DNA of 64,000 nucleotides from Branchiostoma floridae (lineage: Eukaryota; Chordata; Leptocardii; Amphioxiformes; Branchiostomatidae), in the NCBI RefSeq assembly GCF_000003815.2, contig NC_049981.1, positions 23,114,192 through 23,178,191 on the forward strand, written 5' to 3'. Shown here in pieces: positions 12,801-23,661 of this stretch. The notes under the pieces are model-generated. The model did not search any database. It was given only the letters and a program-made list of their open reading frames with translations, and was not told the DNA's origin. The translations under genes and the position numbers were made by a program. Each line of letters opens with the position of its first letter. Within the stretch, counting starts at the first letter, position 1.

Positions 12801-13755
12801 TGTGACAGTCCAGCTGAGTTTGTAATGAGCTTTCCTGTGCCACGGTTTCTCAACTGGTGGAAGAAAGACTTCTTTTTAACTATACATCTAACACACATGA
12901 TGTGTTTACTACAGCTCAAGTTGATCGAAGTGAATGCACGAGCTTCAAGGCATCACCAGGCAATCTACTCGGGGTGCTTTGAGAACGGACGCATGGACTA
13001 TGTGAGTCTGTCCGCGGGTCACGACATTCGGCACGCCCCGCCCGTCCCGACTGGAAAACACGGCATCATGTACCTGGTCAAGTTCCAGGAACTGGAGAGG
13101 GCCGGCAATCTGATGGACTTTGGCCAGGTGGGTTAGAGAAGATGCATTGGGGCCCAAACCTACACTGCCCCATACAGGGGTTCCTAAGTTATGCTGACCA
13201 TAATATATACACAAACACACGCAGAGAGACACACCCTGAACAATACCTCCATTTTCATGGTGGTAATAAACTGATAAAACAAACATCAACATTTCCCCAA
13301 ATGATTTCATCAGGGTGGTAGATCATTGGGCATAGGAGTTTCCTTTTACACAGTTTTTCTCACCTGCTGACGTTTCGATGTCTGTCAGACATCTTCCTCA
13401 GAGCTACTAACTTGAGTTCTGCTTCTTGCTGCTATATGTAGCCGGTGTGTCTGATAGACCTCGAAACGTCAGCAGGTGAGAAAAAACTGGTTGTGTAAAA
13501 GAAAACTCCTATGTCAAACATCAATAATATGCTTTTGATTTTCAGATTGACAAGCTGAGGACCGACCCAGACGTGCATTTCATCCTGACTGCTGGGCCTG
13601 ATGAAGAAGTGACTGATTTCTTCGGCAGCACAGGCGCCCACTTCTGTATCGTCCTGGCATTCGGAAACACAAGGACGGCCGTGATCAGGAAACTGGCGGA
13701 CGTTTTGCATCTAACTGTCAAGAAACCGGAGAAGCTGACATATCCAATATCTTAA
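9863..13755 (+). CDS. ATP-grasp domain ligase-like protein (5' incomplete)
   Basis: Six exons join in consistent phase at GT-AG introns: 9863-10109, 10718-10874, 11067-11208, 11908-12096, 12915-13127 and 13546-13755 (stop TAA). They give about 386 residues; the true start is missing. Family hallmarks in order: GPSVEASFLAFHKAYTR (entry to the ATP-grasp part), FVKPATGFASVG (nucleotide-binding lysine, P-loop-like glycines), VEPFIDAENFYTVDG, and LIEVNARASRHH (the E-x-N-x-R metal/phosphate-binding motif). Proteins of this fold couple ATP hydrolysis to joining a carboxylate to an amine or similar nucleophile; carnosine synthase-like and amino-acid ligases are the closest style I recognise, but the substrate cannot be read. 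Exon 3 could start 3 bp later. Introns carry MITEs at 10178, 11554 and 13331. The gene is convergent with the FAD oxidoreductase. Confidence 0.85.
10178..10405. mobile_element. MITE with TACCCCTGTCACAT termini, TAA duplication
   Basis: The left end 'tacccctgtcacatta' and right end 'catgtgacaggggta' are flanked by TAA (10175-10177, 10406-10408). Subterminal 'gatcgattttcgcc' matches the family members at 62877-63691 and 63695 onward. It lies in the intron after the 9863-10109 exon. Confidence 0.75.
11554..11717. mobile_element. Fold-back MITE (ATGACCCACC ... GGATGGGTCAT)
   Basis: About 80-bp arms pair: 'tgacccacccgttcg' with 'gggatgggtca', and 'aacgcttggtc' with 'gaccaggcgtt'. A second copy of the family is at 45901-46076. 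It lies in an intron of the ATP-grasp gene. Confidence 0.7.
13331..13513. mobile_element. Small fold-back MITE carrying CGAAACGTCAGCAGG motifs
   Basis: Left 'cataggagtttccttttac' mirrors right 'gtaaaagaaaactcctatg'. Inside each arm 'ctcacctgctgacgtttcg' / 'cgaaacgtcagcaggtgag' is repeated. The - strand of the left arm reads CTGAGGAAG, a hairpin, then CGAAACGTC. It lies in the last intron of the ATP-grasp gene. Confidence 0.7.
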
Positions 13756-13850
13756 GTGATGCAAACTAGGCTGAGATATGAAAAGATTTCTGGTAGATTT
13801 ATGATTGTAACAATATAAACATGTAAACATACATCAGTCAGTTTAATGAC

Positions 13851-16471
13851 CTACAATTTTGCCCTCTTGTTAGCAAACCCAAGTCTTGCCAATGGGTGTG
13901 TTATACGGTATGACATCCCATCCATTTCTACAGTATCATCTGCTATTCTTATTATCTTGGGGCTTTGTTCTGGGTATGTAATGTGAGACTGTGATGTTGA
14001 GATGGATTTGACCACACGTCTGGCAATAGCGAGGCAGTTGGAGAGTCCTGTGGACCGGATCCCACCAACTGTCACCCATCCTCTGTGAGGAAACAACAGT
14101 CTAGTCACATGTATCAAGAGTGGTTCAGTTGTATCAAGAAGAAATTTAAAACTGTCCTTTAATGAAGAAATTAAAACTGTCCTTTATCCTTAAATGATAT
14201 GACATTTAAGAATCTGCAGTCATAAACCAGATGGCTGCCACCTGTCTTCTTTTTCCTTTTAATTCACCATTTTGGCCCAACCAAATTTTGAACTTAGGTT
14301 CCTGTGGCATTTTTCCTCTGTGTACATGTGCCTTTTCTTGCCACTAAATTACTCTTTAGACTTAAGTTAAACTAATGTTTAATAATTGAAGACCTTGAAG
14401 TATTATTACTTGTAGAGCTCCAGAGTAAAAGGGCAACCTGGCTATAAAAAGTATTTTTAACCCTTTAGTTAAATAAAGTGTCATTTGGAGTAAAATCTTA
14501 ACAAGTCATATATATAAGCTTTGACCAGTATCACAGGCCAGAACACACCCCTTGCCAGAATATACCCGGGTACATTCTGGCCAGGAATAAACTCCAGTCT
14601 GCTACACCTGAGACTTCTCACCTGTTCTTGTCCAGGATGAAATGATAGTCCTTCATCTGTGTTGCTGGGCGGAGTCCTGCGTAGGTTGCTACGACGGGAT
14701 GTTCAGCCAGTTCCGGGACGACAAATTGAGCGAACGCTATCAGCTCGTCTATGACTTTCTGATGTACCTGCGGATTCTCCCTAGCTGTTTGGTCCTCTGC
14801 CGTAGGGCCGACCACAATGTTGCCATACACTGTAAGTTAAGTTGTCAGACAGATCAGGTACAAGTACAGGTTATACTGTATCTCAACCTCTGTACCGGTA
14901 TTTGTAACCGTACCTGTTAGCGTTCAATGTAGTACACATTCCTGGTGTGAACTCAACTCTATTTGCATATGTGACAAGTACATTTCACAGACTCTCACTC
15001 AGGGCAGTGCTAGTGTTACTGCTCCTTCCACAGTATTTGTCCTTACCCGATGGAAACACCAGGACACCCTTTGTTCTCTCGGATGGAACAGGTAGGATGA
15101 TGGACTGCAGAAGGCTCCCAGCTGATTGGTCAAACACTGCAAACTGTCCCTTCCTTGGATGGATCCTACAAAAACGAATATCATATTGTAACCCTGATAA
15201 ATTAAAAGGAACATCATAAAAATACATCTTGTCAAGAATCACTGGATAGTGACAGCTCCAAATGAAATGAAATTTGCTCATAAAGGAAGATTATCAAGCA
15301 ACTTGAAAATGCAAAATACTACATAATAGGAGAAATGAATAGACCTTTATGAAAATTAAGGAAATTTGGGTAAAACATTACCAAACAAGTAGGTTTCTTA
15401 CATCAAATTTGAAGTCTTAATAATGTTTCAGAACTTTGTGTATGTTTTAAGTTAGCTGATTCTTGACTATGTAAAGGAAGACAAAATGTTACTTTACCCA
15501 AAAGGACTGGGCTGGTTGATGGCTTCCACTTTGTCTCCCTGTAGACCAGCACAGTTGATGACAAGTCGGCTTTTGATTGGTCCTTTTGAAGTTTTAAGTA
15601 ACCAATAGCTGCCTTTTTCACGATGCCCTCCAAGTACCTTGCAGTCTCTCATGATCTAAAAGCACAAGAGGTAAGGGGACGTCTAATGAAAAGGATAATG
15701 ACATATTAATCTCCATAAACAGGAAAACAGAACACAGAAGAGACTGCCAAAAAGCTTTTTTTGAAAGAAAAAAATAGTCTAGAAATTTGCAAAATAGACT
15801 GTGATGCATGTTGTNNNNNNNNNNNNNNNNNNNNNNNNNNNNNNNNNNNNNNNNNNNNNNNNNNNNNNNNNNNNNNNNNNNNNNNNNNNNNNNNNNNNNN
15901 NNNNNNNNNNNNNNTTTAAGACATAAGAAAAATCATTATCACAACTATAATCACTTACAATGTCAGGCAAGCATCCTAATTTATCTCAATTGCAGGAAAA
16001 CCACAGAGACAACACATAGTGAACACACAGGAACAGGAAAACAGGAACACACACAGATAGACTGTAGCAGACTTCAACACTTACACATGCAGAAACACAC
16101 ATACATGTGTAGATAGACACATACATGTTAATGCACACACTGTCAGATAGGCGACACATAGAAACACATGTCTCACAAATACACATTTGGGAAACGCACA
16201 AATAGAAAGGCAAACAAACATTATCGCAGATTAAGACAAACGCACAGACAGACAGATTCACACAGACAACATAAGTACATGAGAAGTATTAAAACAAACT
16301 CCCTGAATTACCTGTTACCTGCACTGGCTTCCTGCACCAGCTGACTGTTCTGTTCACACAGCACACTTGTCAAACCTCGCCCTGTTAGTTCGTGAACAAT
16401 GGCACACCCAACAGTGCCTCCACCAATGATAGCAACATCATAGACAGGGACCTGAGCACTCGACATGTTAT
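13851..16471 (-). CDS. FAD-dependent oxidoreductase (DAO/GlpA-like), peroxisomal signal, internal exons missing
   Basis: Exons on the - strand: 16471-16319 (ATG at 16466, just after a ttgcag acceptor), then a break, 15655-15498, 15165-15047, 14829-14622 and 14082-13851 (TAG). Splice phases of the last four agree exactly. The N-terminus has YDVAIIGGGTVGCAIVHEL, the dinucleotide-binding GxGxxG of FAD enzymes. Later exons give RLVINCAGLQGD, HPRKGQFAVFD, GNIVVGPTAED, TYAGLRPATQMKDY and WVTVGGIRSTGLSN, the typical order of GlpA-like amine/glycerol-3-phosphate oxidoreductases. The protein ends AKL, a canonical PTS1, so peroxisomal location is likely. Roughly 150 residues after the first exon are absent, probably in or near the gap 15815-15914. 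The substrate is unknown; bacterial-type 'NAD/FAD oxidoreductase' is the safest label. The longer ORF start at 16523 is less likely because it reads through the acceptor. Confidence 0.85.
14552..14582. repeat. Short imperfect palindrome in a FAD-gene intron
   Basis: 'ccagaatataccc' is followed directly by 'gggtacattctgg', one mismatch per arm. It lies in the intron between the exons at 14622 and 14082 and could be a small hairpin; nothing else supports a function. Confidence 0.4.
15815..15914. other. Assembly gap (100 N) inside the FAD oxidoreductase gene
   Basis: A nominal-length gap in the stretch where FAD-gene exons encoding the middle of the cofactor domain are expected. The flanking DNA to 16300 is CA-rich. 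Confidence 0.95.
15985..16270. repeat. CA-rich low-complexity tract
   Basis: Degenerate 'acacacagatag' and 'cacacatacatg' runs cover most of this interval. The ORFs on both strands are compositional artefacts. Confidence 0.7.
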
Positions 16472-16806
16472 CTGCAATATTCCAAACAAAACAAGAAATT
16501 AAAGATCTCGAGCATACCTCCATGAAATAATTTCATAGTTTTGTATTTTTTTTTTGACAAAATTATGATACAACCATGCATGTCCATTGCACATATTACA
16601 ATTTTTTTACTCCCACCTGAAATAATTTGGAGCTGCAGCAACTATATATGGACACACATCAGGACAAACAAACTCATAACATTAGATAAAAAATAATAGC
16701 TTTCATAATGTATGTTATGATGATAATAATGCAGGTGATCATCATCGACATTGTACATATAATTAGCATATATGAAGATAGAGAAAGGAGAATTATAAAG
16801 ACATTA

Positions 16807-17890
16807 ACGGGAGGTGCCCCAACACGGTACGCTTTTTCTTGCGCTCAAACTCATGGCGCTCCATCGCTATTTGCCTGAGAGTGGTCAAAGTTTGATGACT
16901 GAATTTTTTACACATAGATTGGAACACCATACTGAATAAGAAATGCATTCATGTGTTTCATGAAACTTTCGCGCTGCGTGTTACAAGCGGCTAACACTGT
17001 GAGACAATTTCGTGTATGTAACCTTCCAATTTTGTGTTACGCTGGACAGTGTGCCTAACTCGGTACGCTTTTTTACATTTTGCTCTCTTCAGAAGTAAGT
17101 GGTAGATTTAAGTACACAGAAAAAAAATTAATAGTATGATATTTTAGATTACTTTTAACAGTAAAATCGTGACTGTATGTACTTTCTGTCTCATATGAGG
17201 AAGGCTGTACCTAGAACAATCCAGCTGATGTTTTTACGGGCAATGGGCTGAATGCACTGATTGTGAATGCCCGACTAAAAAAAACCATTACGAAAAAACG
17301 ACACCGCCAACATCAACAAAACTCTGTGTGATTATATGAAAATATCATATACATCTCTCTATCAAGTCTTATTTTCATAGACAGCACGAATCATTTGTTA
17401 CAGTCAAATAAATCTTTGGAGCGTTCTCTTGTCTGCCACCTTCACGGCCACACTCCCTTGGGAGTACAATGGTGGCAATGTTTATCTCGCTTCCTTTTGG
17501 TTGCTTTTCTACTCAACAAACATTTGAAGACCCATATCCATAGTGTTTTATGGAGCTTTATTTATGTGTATCATGGCAGTTGTGTGACTGCTTGGACGAG
17601 TTCGTATAGTTAGCGACACGAGCCGCCAATACGCAGAGGCCGGTGACCGCAGTGATTCAGCACTGTCAACATTACTGTTACTAGTGTTAGAATTCTGTTT
17701 TTAAAAAACATGAAGTAAATATGTTAAAGTCTATTTGGAATGCAAATTAAAGCTGTGTGCATGGACTTGGTTTATTTACCTTTGTAATCAGCATAGTCAG
17801 TGGCAACAAACACGGTGTACTTATGGATAATAAGATCAGCAAAAAATCCGTACCGTCTTAGGACGGGAACCGTCTTAGGGCAGCCCCCGT
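16807..17890. mobile_element. Non-autonomous DNA transposon, TA duplication (ACGGGAGGTGCCC ends)
   Basis: The left end 'acgggaggtgcccc' and right end 'gggcagcccccgt' are inverted, flanked by TA at 16805-16806 and 17891-17892. Subterminal 'aacacggtacgcttttt' is repeated near 17052 as 'aactcggtacgcttttt', and 'gtaccgtcttaggacgg' lies next to the right end. No transposase. The ends resemble those of 20681-22193, suggesting one superfamily (Tc1/mariner-like by the TA duplication). Confidence 0.65.
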
Positions 17891-18512
17891 TACTATAAGT
17901 ATTCTAATATATTCTGATTGTAGTGCTTTATCCTTTATTCGTTTCTTTATCCAGCCGTTCTTCAAAATATCTCGTGGTAAACAGACGGACAGGGTGCAGA
18001 CAGATAAATGGTAACCTGAACACGTAAGCTTATTGACAATAATTGATCAGCTCAAAGGGTTGCAAAACTACCGAGGTCACGGGTAAATTTCTCATCACTA
18101 GGTTTCCAGTGATGAAGTCGCGTCGTCACTGGCTTACCAGTGGGGAATATTTATCGTCACTAGTTTTCCAGTGATGAGGAAACTTGAGCTGGTAAACCAG
18201 TGACAACAAATATACAGTTTACTGAAGAAAAAGGAATCATCGTTTCAGTTGAAGGGATTTCAAAGTTAGCACTTAAAGTTATACTAACGTCGCCTCTGCA
18301 AGTCCCCAGTACACTCCCGGACCAAAAAAACAGTAACACGGCTATGGCGACATGTGAATAGGGTGTTTTTGTTGCATATCGAACTCAGCACTGGAACGTT
18401 CTAGTCCTATTAGAACGTGGTCACTGGAAGCCCTGAGTGCCGAAATAATTTCATCACTCGGCGTCCAGTGCCGAAGAGTCACCCATCACTGGAAAACCCA
18501 GTGAGGAACCGG

Positions 18513-20350
18513 GGGTTTGCTTAAAAGGCTGGGCTGTCTACCAGGCCAGGCTACCTGGCCTGTCTACCTGGCCTGGCTATCACGTCAGGCTACTCAGATC
18601 CCCCCATTCATAGCCCCATCATGTGGCACTCAGCCCAAATAGCTGATTGACAGGCATAGTAATTGCTAATCTTCAACCCTGTTAGTGCCCTGGAGTTGGC
18701 CTGTCCACTGGCTGGACCCTTGGGGAATGTGTCTGGGAGGCCTTCCTTGCAGCTGTCAGGAACACATTCAAGTACTGTACCAGTACTGTGTTCGGTAAAT
18801 GCTTTAGGGTGTTAGACCTAGAAAACAGAGGTCCTGGGTTCAAATCCTTTGACATGTCACAAAATCTGTGCTGTTAACAGTACTTTCCCCACTCCAACTT
18901 GTACAAGGGGGTTGGAGAGATTATTGGCAGTGGAAGGAGAGGATTGGGCTTAGTAGATTGGGCTCTGTCCTGGACACAAAAATTGTACAGTGGACCCACA
19001 GCCTCAAAAATGCTATGTGACTACTAAGATTGTATATGTCAACATGGCATACTAGCATAGAGAACAAGGAGGTACATGTAATCATACCCCCCTTGGTCAG
19101 TACAAGTTTAGCCTACGAAAGCCCATTGGGACAAAAGCTGTTTTAGCAGTAGGGGTTGTTTGTGCTCAGCGAAGAAGCTGTGTCTGAAGGATCTGTGAAT
19201 CATGTGAATCATGTGAATGAGCTGTGTGAAGTGGCAGTGTGTGAAGGAGCTGTTTGTGAAGCAGTTGTGTTTGAAGGAGCTGTGTATGTTACATAACCCA
19301 GAGGTTCTGGGTTTGAATCAGTTGATATGCCACCAATCTTGTGCACTTGGGAAGGGCTCTTAACACGACTTTCCTCCCTTCACTAGGGTAGAGAAAAGAG
19401 TACCTAGCTTCGGTAAGGGCCCTCCCTCAGATAGGGCAAAGAACCCTCCACACTTACGGAAAAGACTAGGCGTCCTTCCTTCCGAGTGTAAGTGGTTCAA
19501 AACCTTAAGTCCTATGGCCACACCTGGAGTAATTGCTGTCGTATTGAGGTCACCTGAGTTAGCACCGAATGGCAGCAGTTCCAGACCCTTGCACTTTAAT
19601 TTAGCAACGCTTATTTTAAGCTCTTCACAATTCAATTGTTGATCCTAATGTATGGCGCAGAAGCCTGGACCCTGACAGCCACTAAAGAACGGCTCCTGGC
19701 CGCCTTTGACCAACTAGCCACCAGTCTTAAGACTAATCCAATCAGCCCGATAAGTCGTGTTAATAGCCCTTCCCAAGGGTACAAGATCGGTGGCATATCA
19801 ACTGATTTGAACCCAGAACCTCTGGGTTATTCAACACACACAATAGCTTCACACATAGCTTCTTCATTGAGCACAAACTGCTACCCCTACTGCTAAACAA
19901 GGAGCTTATATTGCTAAAACAGCTCTACTGCTAAAACACTTTTTGTCCCAATGGGCTTTCGTAGGTCCAAGTAGCCTGACGTGATAGCCAGCCCAGGTAG
20001 ACAGCCCAGGTGGACAGCCCAGGTAGACAGCCCAGCCTTTTCCGTAAACCCCACCCACAAACATACACAAACACAGTGCTGGTACTTGTGTTCCTGACAT
20101 GCTGCAAGCAAGGCCTCTCAGACACATTCCCAAAGGGCCCAGCCAGTGGTGGACAGGGCAACCTTGGGTCACTGGCACTAGCAGGGTTGGAGATCAGCAA
20201 TTACTATGCCTGTCAATCAGCTATTTTGGCTGAGTGCCATATGATGGGGCTATGAATGGGGGGATCTGAGTAGCCTGACGTGATAGCCAGGCCAGGTAGA
20301 CAGGCCAGGTAGCCTGGCCTGGTAGACAGCCCAGCCTTTTAAGCGAACCC
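18513..20350. mobile_element. Nested element B: MULE-like, inverted repeats of about 290 bp
   Basis: The ends 'gggtttgcttaaaaggctg' and (reverse strand) 'gggttcgcttaaaaggctg' pair and stay similar for about 290 bp, through 'tatcacgtcaggctac' and 'tgtctgggaggccttcc'. Flanks AGGAACCGG and AGGAAGGGG share 7 of 9 bases. A tRNA-like B box ('aggtcctgggttcaaatcc', 18830) lies inside the left half. Element C1 is nested within. Confidence 0.65.
19112..20051. mobile_element. Nested element C1: 5'-truncated copy of the MULE-like family at 26066
   Basis: The right end 'ggctttcgtaggtccaagtag' to 'ccttttccgtaaaccc' matches the right end of 26066-27077. The left end starts inside the repeat at 'cctacgaaagcccattggg', so about 90 bp of terminus are missing. 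The middle holds 'aacccagaggttctgggttt' copies and, at 19645-19740, a reverse-transcriptase-like remnant (MYGAEAWTLTATKERLL) found in inverted form in the other copy. Confidence 0.65.
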
Positions 20351-20680
20351 AGGAAGGGGTGACCTCGATGGTTCCGCACTCGGTGGCCAGTGACGAATGA
20401 CGTTCATCACTGGGCCCCGAGTGACGAGCGGAGTTCATCATTGGAAACCGAGTGACGAGTCAAGGTTCATCACTGGAATTCCAGTGCCGAGAGAGCTTCA
20501 TCACTGGAACAAAGCAATTCATCACTGGGAAACCAGTGACGAACTTTCTTCGTCACTGGGCGTCCAGTGATGGCGCCATTTTGAACATAGTTTCGTCACT
20601 GGAAGCCCAGTGAGGAACCCGTGACCCGCGTAGCCTTGCCAAAGAGTTTAAAAACCTCCTTGATCAGCTGATGAAAGCTA

Positions 20681-22193
20681 ACGGGGGGTGCTGTAACTTC
20701 GGATGTGCTGTAACTTCGGATGAATTTTTGATTGTCTCTTTATGCAGAAATGAGGCATGTTTGTCTTCATCAACAGTGCTGAATAAAATCGCGAAGAACC
20801 CAAGTTAATGCACAGAGCTGTCGTCTGGATGAAACACGGTTTTGAGTACAATAATCGATTTTTGCGTAACCAAAGAATTTGAACATTTAAAATGGCTACG
20901 TTCGAAACAAGGTCACTGTGTAGTGGCGCCTCTTACATTTAACTTACTCAACAATCATCATGCAAATTTAGTTGTTTTAGACATGAGACATAAAGCTATA
21001 CAAAACACCAATAACTCGGGTATTGGGGAGTTTATCTGGCAATCAAACTGACCTGAAATTACAAAGTAATCGTGGCGTCGAACGCCCTCCCCAAGTTACG
21101 TCACGGTCATATCTGTTGACCGCTGTTCGAAAAAGAACCTACAACAGTGCAGGCACCTCTGGTCGCGCTGTACAGAAGTCAAGTAGGGCTCGCAAATCGG
21201 TAAAATTGCATTTAATCTAGCTTGTACCCGTCGTATAAACTTGAGTTTGAAAAATCTCAGTGACCGTCTGACGAAACACGACGCGACTGGATCATTGATG
21301 TAGCAAACTCATGTCTGCATGAAACCTTACACTCCCATAAAGTTCGCGACAGGCTTTGAAGTCAGCGCGCGGCCCGCCCGATCTGACAATATGCAAATCG
21401 CTGAGTGCATCATAACAAGAACATAATTGAAAGTGAATTTCTCATTGCTTGCCTAAAAATAAACCAAGAAAAATACAGCTAGCGGTCCCAAAAATAATCG
21501 AGGATTTGGTTAAAAGATATCAATGACTTTGCACTGCACTGATGGAGGATTTGCGGCATACTTTGAGATCACGTGCGGTGCCATGCAGAGGTCAGCATAT
21601 CTGTTTCCGGTGTTACCATGCCTGCCGATACATTCGGCATTCTTGTAACAAATTTGTGGCATTTTGTGCGCTCATACTCAAGAGCCATGAGTGTGAAAAG
21701 TGTATTTAGTCTCATCGCCATACGAAGCAACAGATCGTCAGCGTTGAAATGACTTGGAATGCAACAAGCGGCGTAAACAATCGCTAAGTTACAGCGGGCC
21801 TCGCATTGGCGGAAACTTACGCACGGTCCAAAAATACGAACCAGGGGGAAGATGAAGTTAGTTGACACAAAATTCTTCTTTCTGTTTTCTTAAAATCGTT
21901 CCAATGAGTCAAAGAGAGACAGAGGTATTTGTAATCCGAAGTTAGGGTACCCTATTTAGAATGGAACAATGTGGAACGCAATATCTATAACAACAACTTT
22001 CTGTTTTACCGGCCGAGATGCATGGTGTAAATCGTGCACAGACGATGTAAAATAAACTCCTGAACGGAAAATTCCCAAACACCACCACGCCCATTTATCA
22101 TTAGTCAAAACGCAACAGTTTTCAGACAACTGACACTGCTACAATACGATGTCGAACTCGTTAATTTACGTCCGAAGTTACAGCACCTTCCGT
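20681..22193. mobile_element. Non-autonomous DNA transposon, TA duplication (ACGGGGGGTGCTGTAAC ends)
   Basis: The left end 'acggggggtgctgtaacttc' and right end 'gaagttacagcaccttccgt' are inverted, flanked by TA (20679-20680, 22194-22195). The subterminal 'gtgctgtaacttcggat' is doubled on the left. The interior (about 1.4 kb) has no convincing ORF. The fragment 'aggaggtttttaacctcct' just outside the right end is a perfect short palindrome. Confidence 0.7.
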
Positions 22194-23292
22194 TACAGCC
22201 TCCTGGCAAAATTTACCAACTCGAGTTTCTGAAGCAATTTGTATACGCGACTCCCACAAGAGTCGCCACAGCTACCATGGCCATGCATGGCGTCGACAAA
22301 TACTAAATGAAAAGCTAAGATACAACCTCCTTTTATATGTGCAACACCTACCTGGTTCAGCGACCATAGGCAATAATAAACAGACTTGCGTTCATTTTAA
22401 TTTGCTGACACCAAGGAGGTTTTTAACCTCCTTGCTGACACCATCATGATGTTTTTTGCGACTGGGGCATGAGCCAGTAGAGGTCAAAGTGCGCGAGGGT
22501 CGAAACAGGTCATCCCATATAGATGGGTGAGGCAAGCAGAGGTTGAGGCTTGAGTGGCCGGGAAGTTGAACGGCTCCCTCCCCTCATTGTCGAATGAATA
22601 ATGCAAATTACGCACTTTTGTAAAAATATTTTCATTTATTGGTAGCTGTTACCGGTACTTTCTAATATGTTCCACCTGGAATGATATGATACTAGGAATA
22701 CCACAAATTATATAGGGGTGATTTCTCCAGTAATAGATAATAATATCATAACTGATAACTCAGGTTTGGTCGGGGGTAGTAGTGGCGGAATTTTAATTGC
22801 TCCCTCCCCTCAAGATTCAACATACGAAGTTTACCCAAAATTTAAATGTTTTACGGGAAATGTCTCCGAACTGGTCTTTTTTTTAGTGTACAGCAGCGCC
22901 TCACATCGGATTACACCGGAATTTGCTTTTTTGTGGACAGGAGAAACTCCAGTAACTTGCTCATGGCCAGGTCAAGTCGTTAAGTTTGATTGACGACATG
23001 AAACTCAGGCTAGGGGGTGTCCGTTTCATTCATTAACTTATGCTGGAACAGTATCTGGAAATTTTTTGTGTCCCGTGAGCTCAGAACTGCAACCGTGTTT
23101 AATAGTGCCCTTGACTTTCCCGTAGTGATCACACCAACAGTATAATGTTCATTGGCACACGACGACGGAGATCAAAGGGCAAGTACCAAAGGCAAAGAAA
23201 CGTGAGAAACAACAAAGGGGGTGTGGTTGATTAAGTTGCAACAGCCTCTGGCGACTTTTTTTGTCCATAACTCCAAGGCGTCCCCCGGTAAG

Positions 23293-23474
23293 ATGGCGGG
23301 TACAGAAACAAGTTCACCACCACCGCACCGTCTGGCTGATTTGGAGACTTTGGCAAAGAGGAAACTCCCAGAACACGTGTATAACTACTACCGCGGCTGG
23401 GCAGGAGATGGGCAGACCGCTAGAGACAACTGTGAGGCTTTTAAAAGGTACTGCACATACCGTGAGGTACAGAG
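23293..23474 (+). CDS. 2-hydroxyacid oxidase-like (FMN-dependent) first exon, cut by a gap
   Basis: The ATG at 23293 opens MAGTETSSPPPHRLADL, followed by ETLAKRKLPEHVYNYYRGW and AGDGQTARDNCEAFKRY. This is the N-terminal helix pair of the HAO/glycolate oxidase family (compare the usual pattern '...A...LP...YDYY..GA.DE.T...N..AF.R'), including the YYxxxAxD step that borders the FMN site. Such enzymes oxidise 2-hydroxyacids to 2-oxoacids with release of hydrogen peroxide, usually in peroxisomes. The exon probably ends near 'cgtgag|gtacag' just before 11 N (23475-23485). I found no later exons downstream, so this may be a fragment, or the rest is lost in the assembly. About 22200-23220 upstream holds nothing I recognise. 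Confidence 0.7.
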
Positions 23475-23661
23475 NNNNNNNNNNNGACCAACGTAATCTA
23501 ACGTAACGGTACTTGTTGTACTTTGCAATCAATCAAATGTTGTACTTTGCACTTTGGACTAAAGGTAAGTTAGCGCAAACCTAGAGTTCCGCGATCTCAT
23601 ACCTTTGCCCAATAATATTTATTGATTTTAACAGCTGGCGTAATTATGTATGTTTCCCACT

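Larger units (their letters stand above)
18062..20639. mobile_element. Outer element A of a nest: MULE-like, 9-bp duplication
   Basis: The ends 'gcaaaactaccgaggtcac' and (reverse strand) 'gcaaggctacgcgggtcac' are inverted. The flanks CAAAGGGTT (18053-18061) and CAAAGAGTT (20640-20648) differ by one base, as expected of an old 9-bp duplication. Subterminal DNA on both sides is packed with palindromes of the form CACTGG-n-CCAGTG (about 18090-18510 and 20380-20620). Element B (18513-20350) has inserted into it. A 9-bp duplication with long subterminal repeats fits Mutator-like elements; no transposase is present. Confidence 0.65.

Noticed and set aside
16319-16523. Start of the FAD gene at the upstream ATG 16523
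   Set aside because: That ATG lies before a good polypyrimidine-ttgcag acceptor; the exon most likely starts at 16471 and translation at 16466.
22718-22993. 91-codon ORF before the hydroxyacid oxidase exon
   Set aside because: No recognisable domain; splice sites are not evident, and the composition is like the surrounding repeats.
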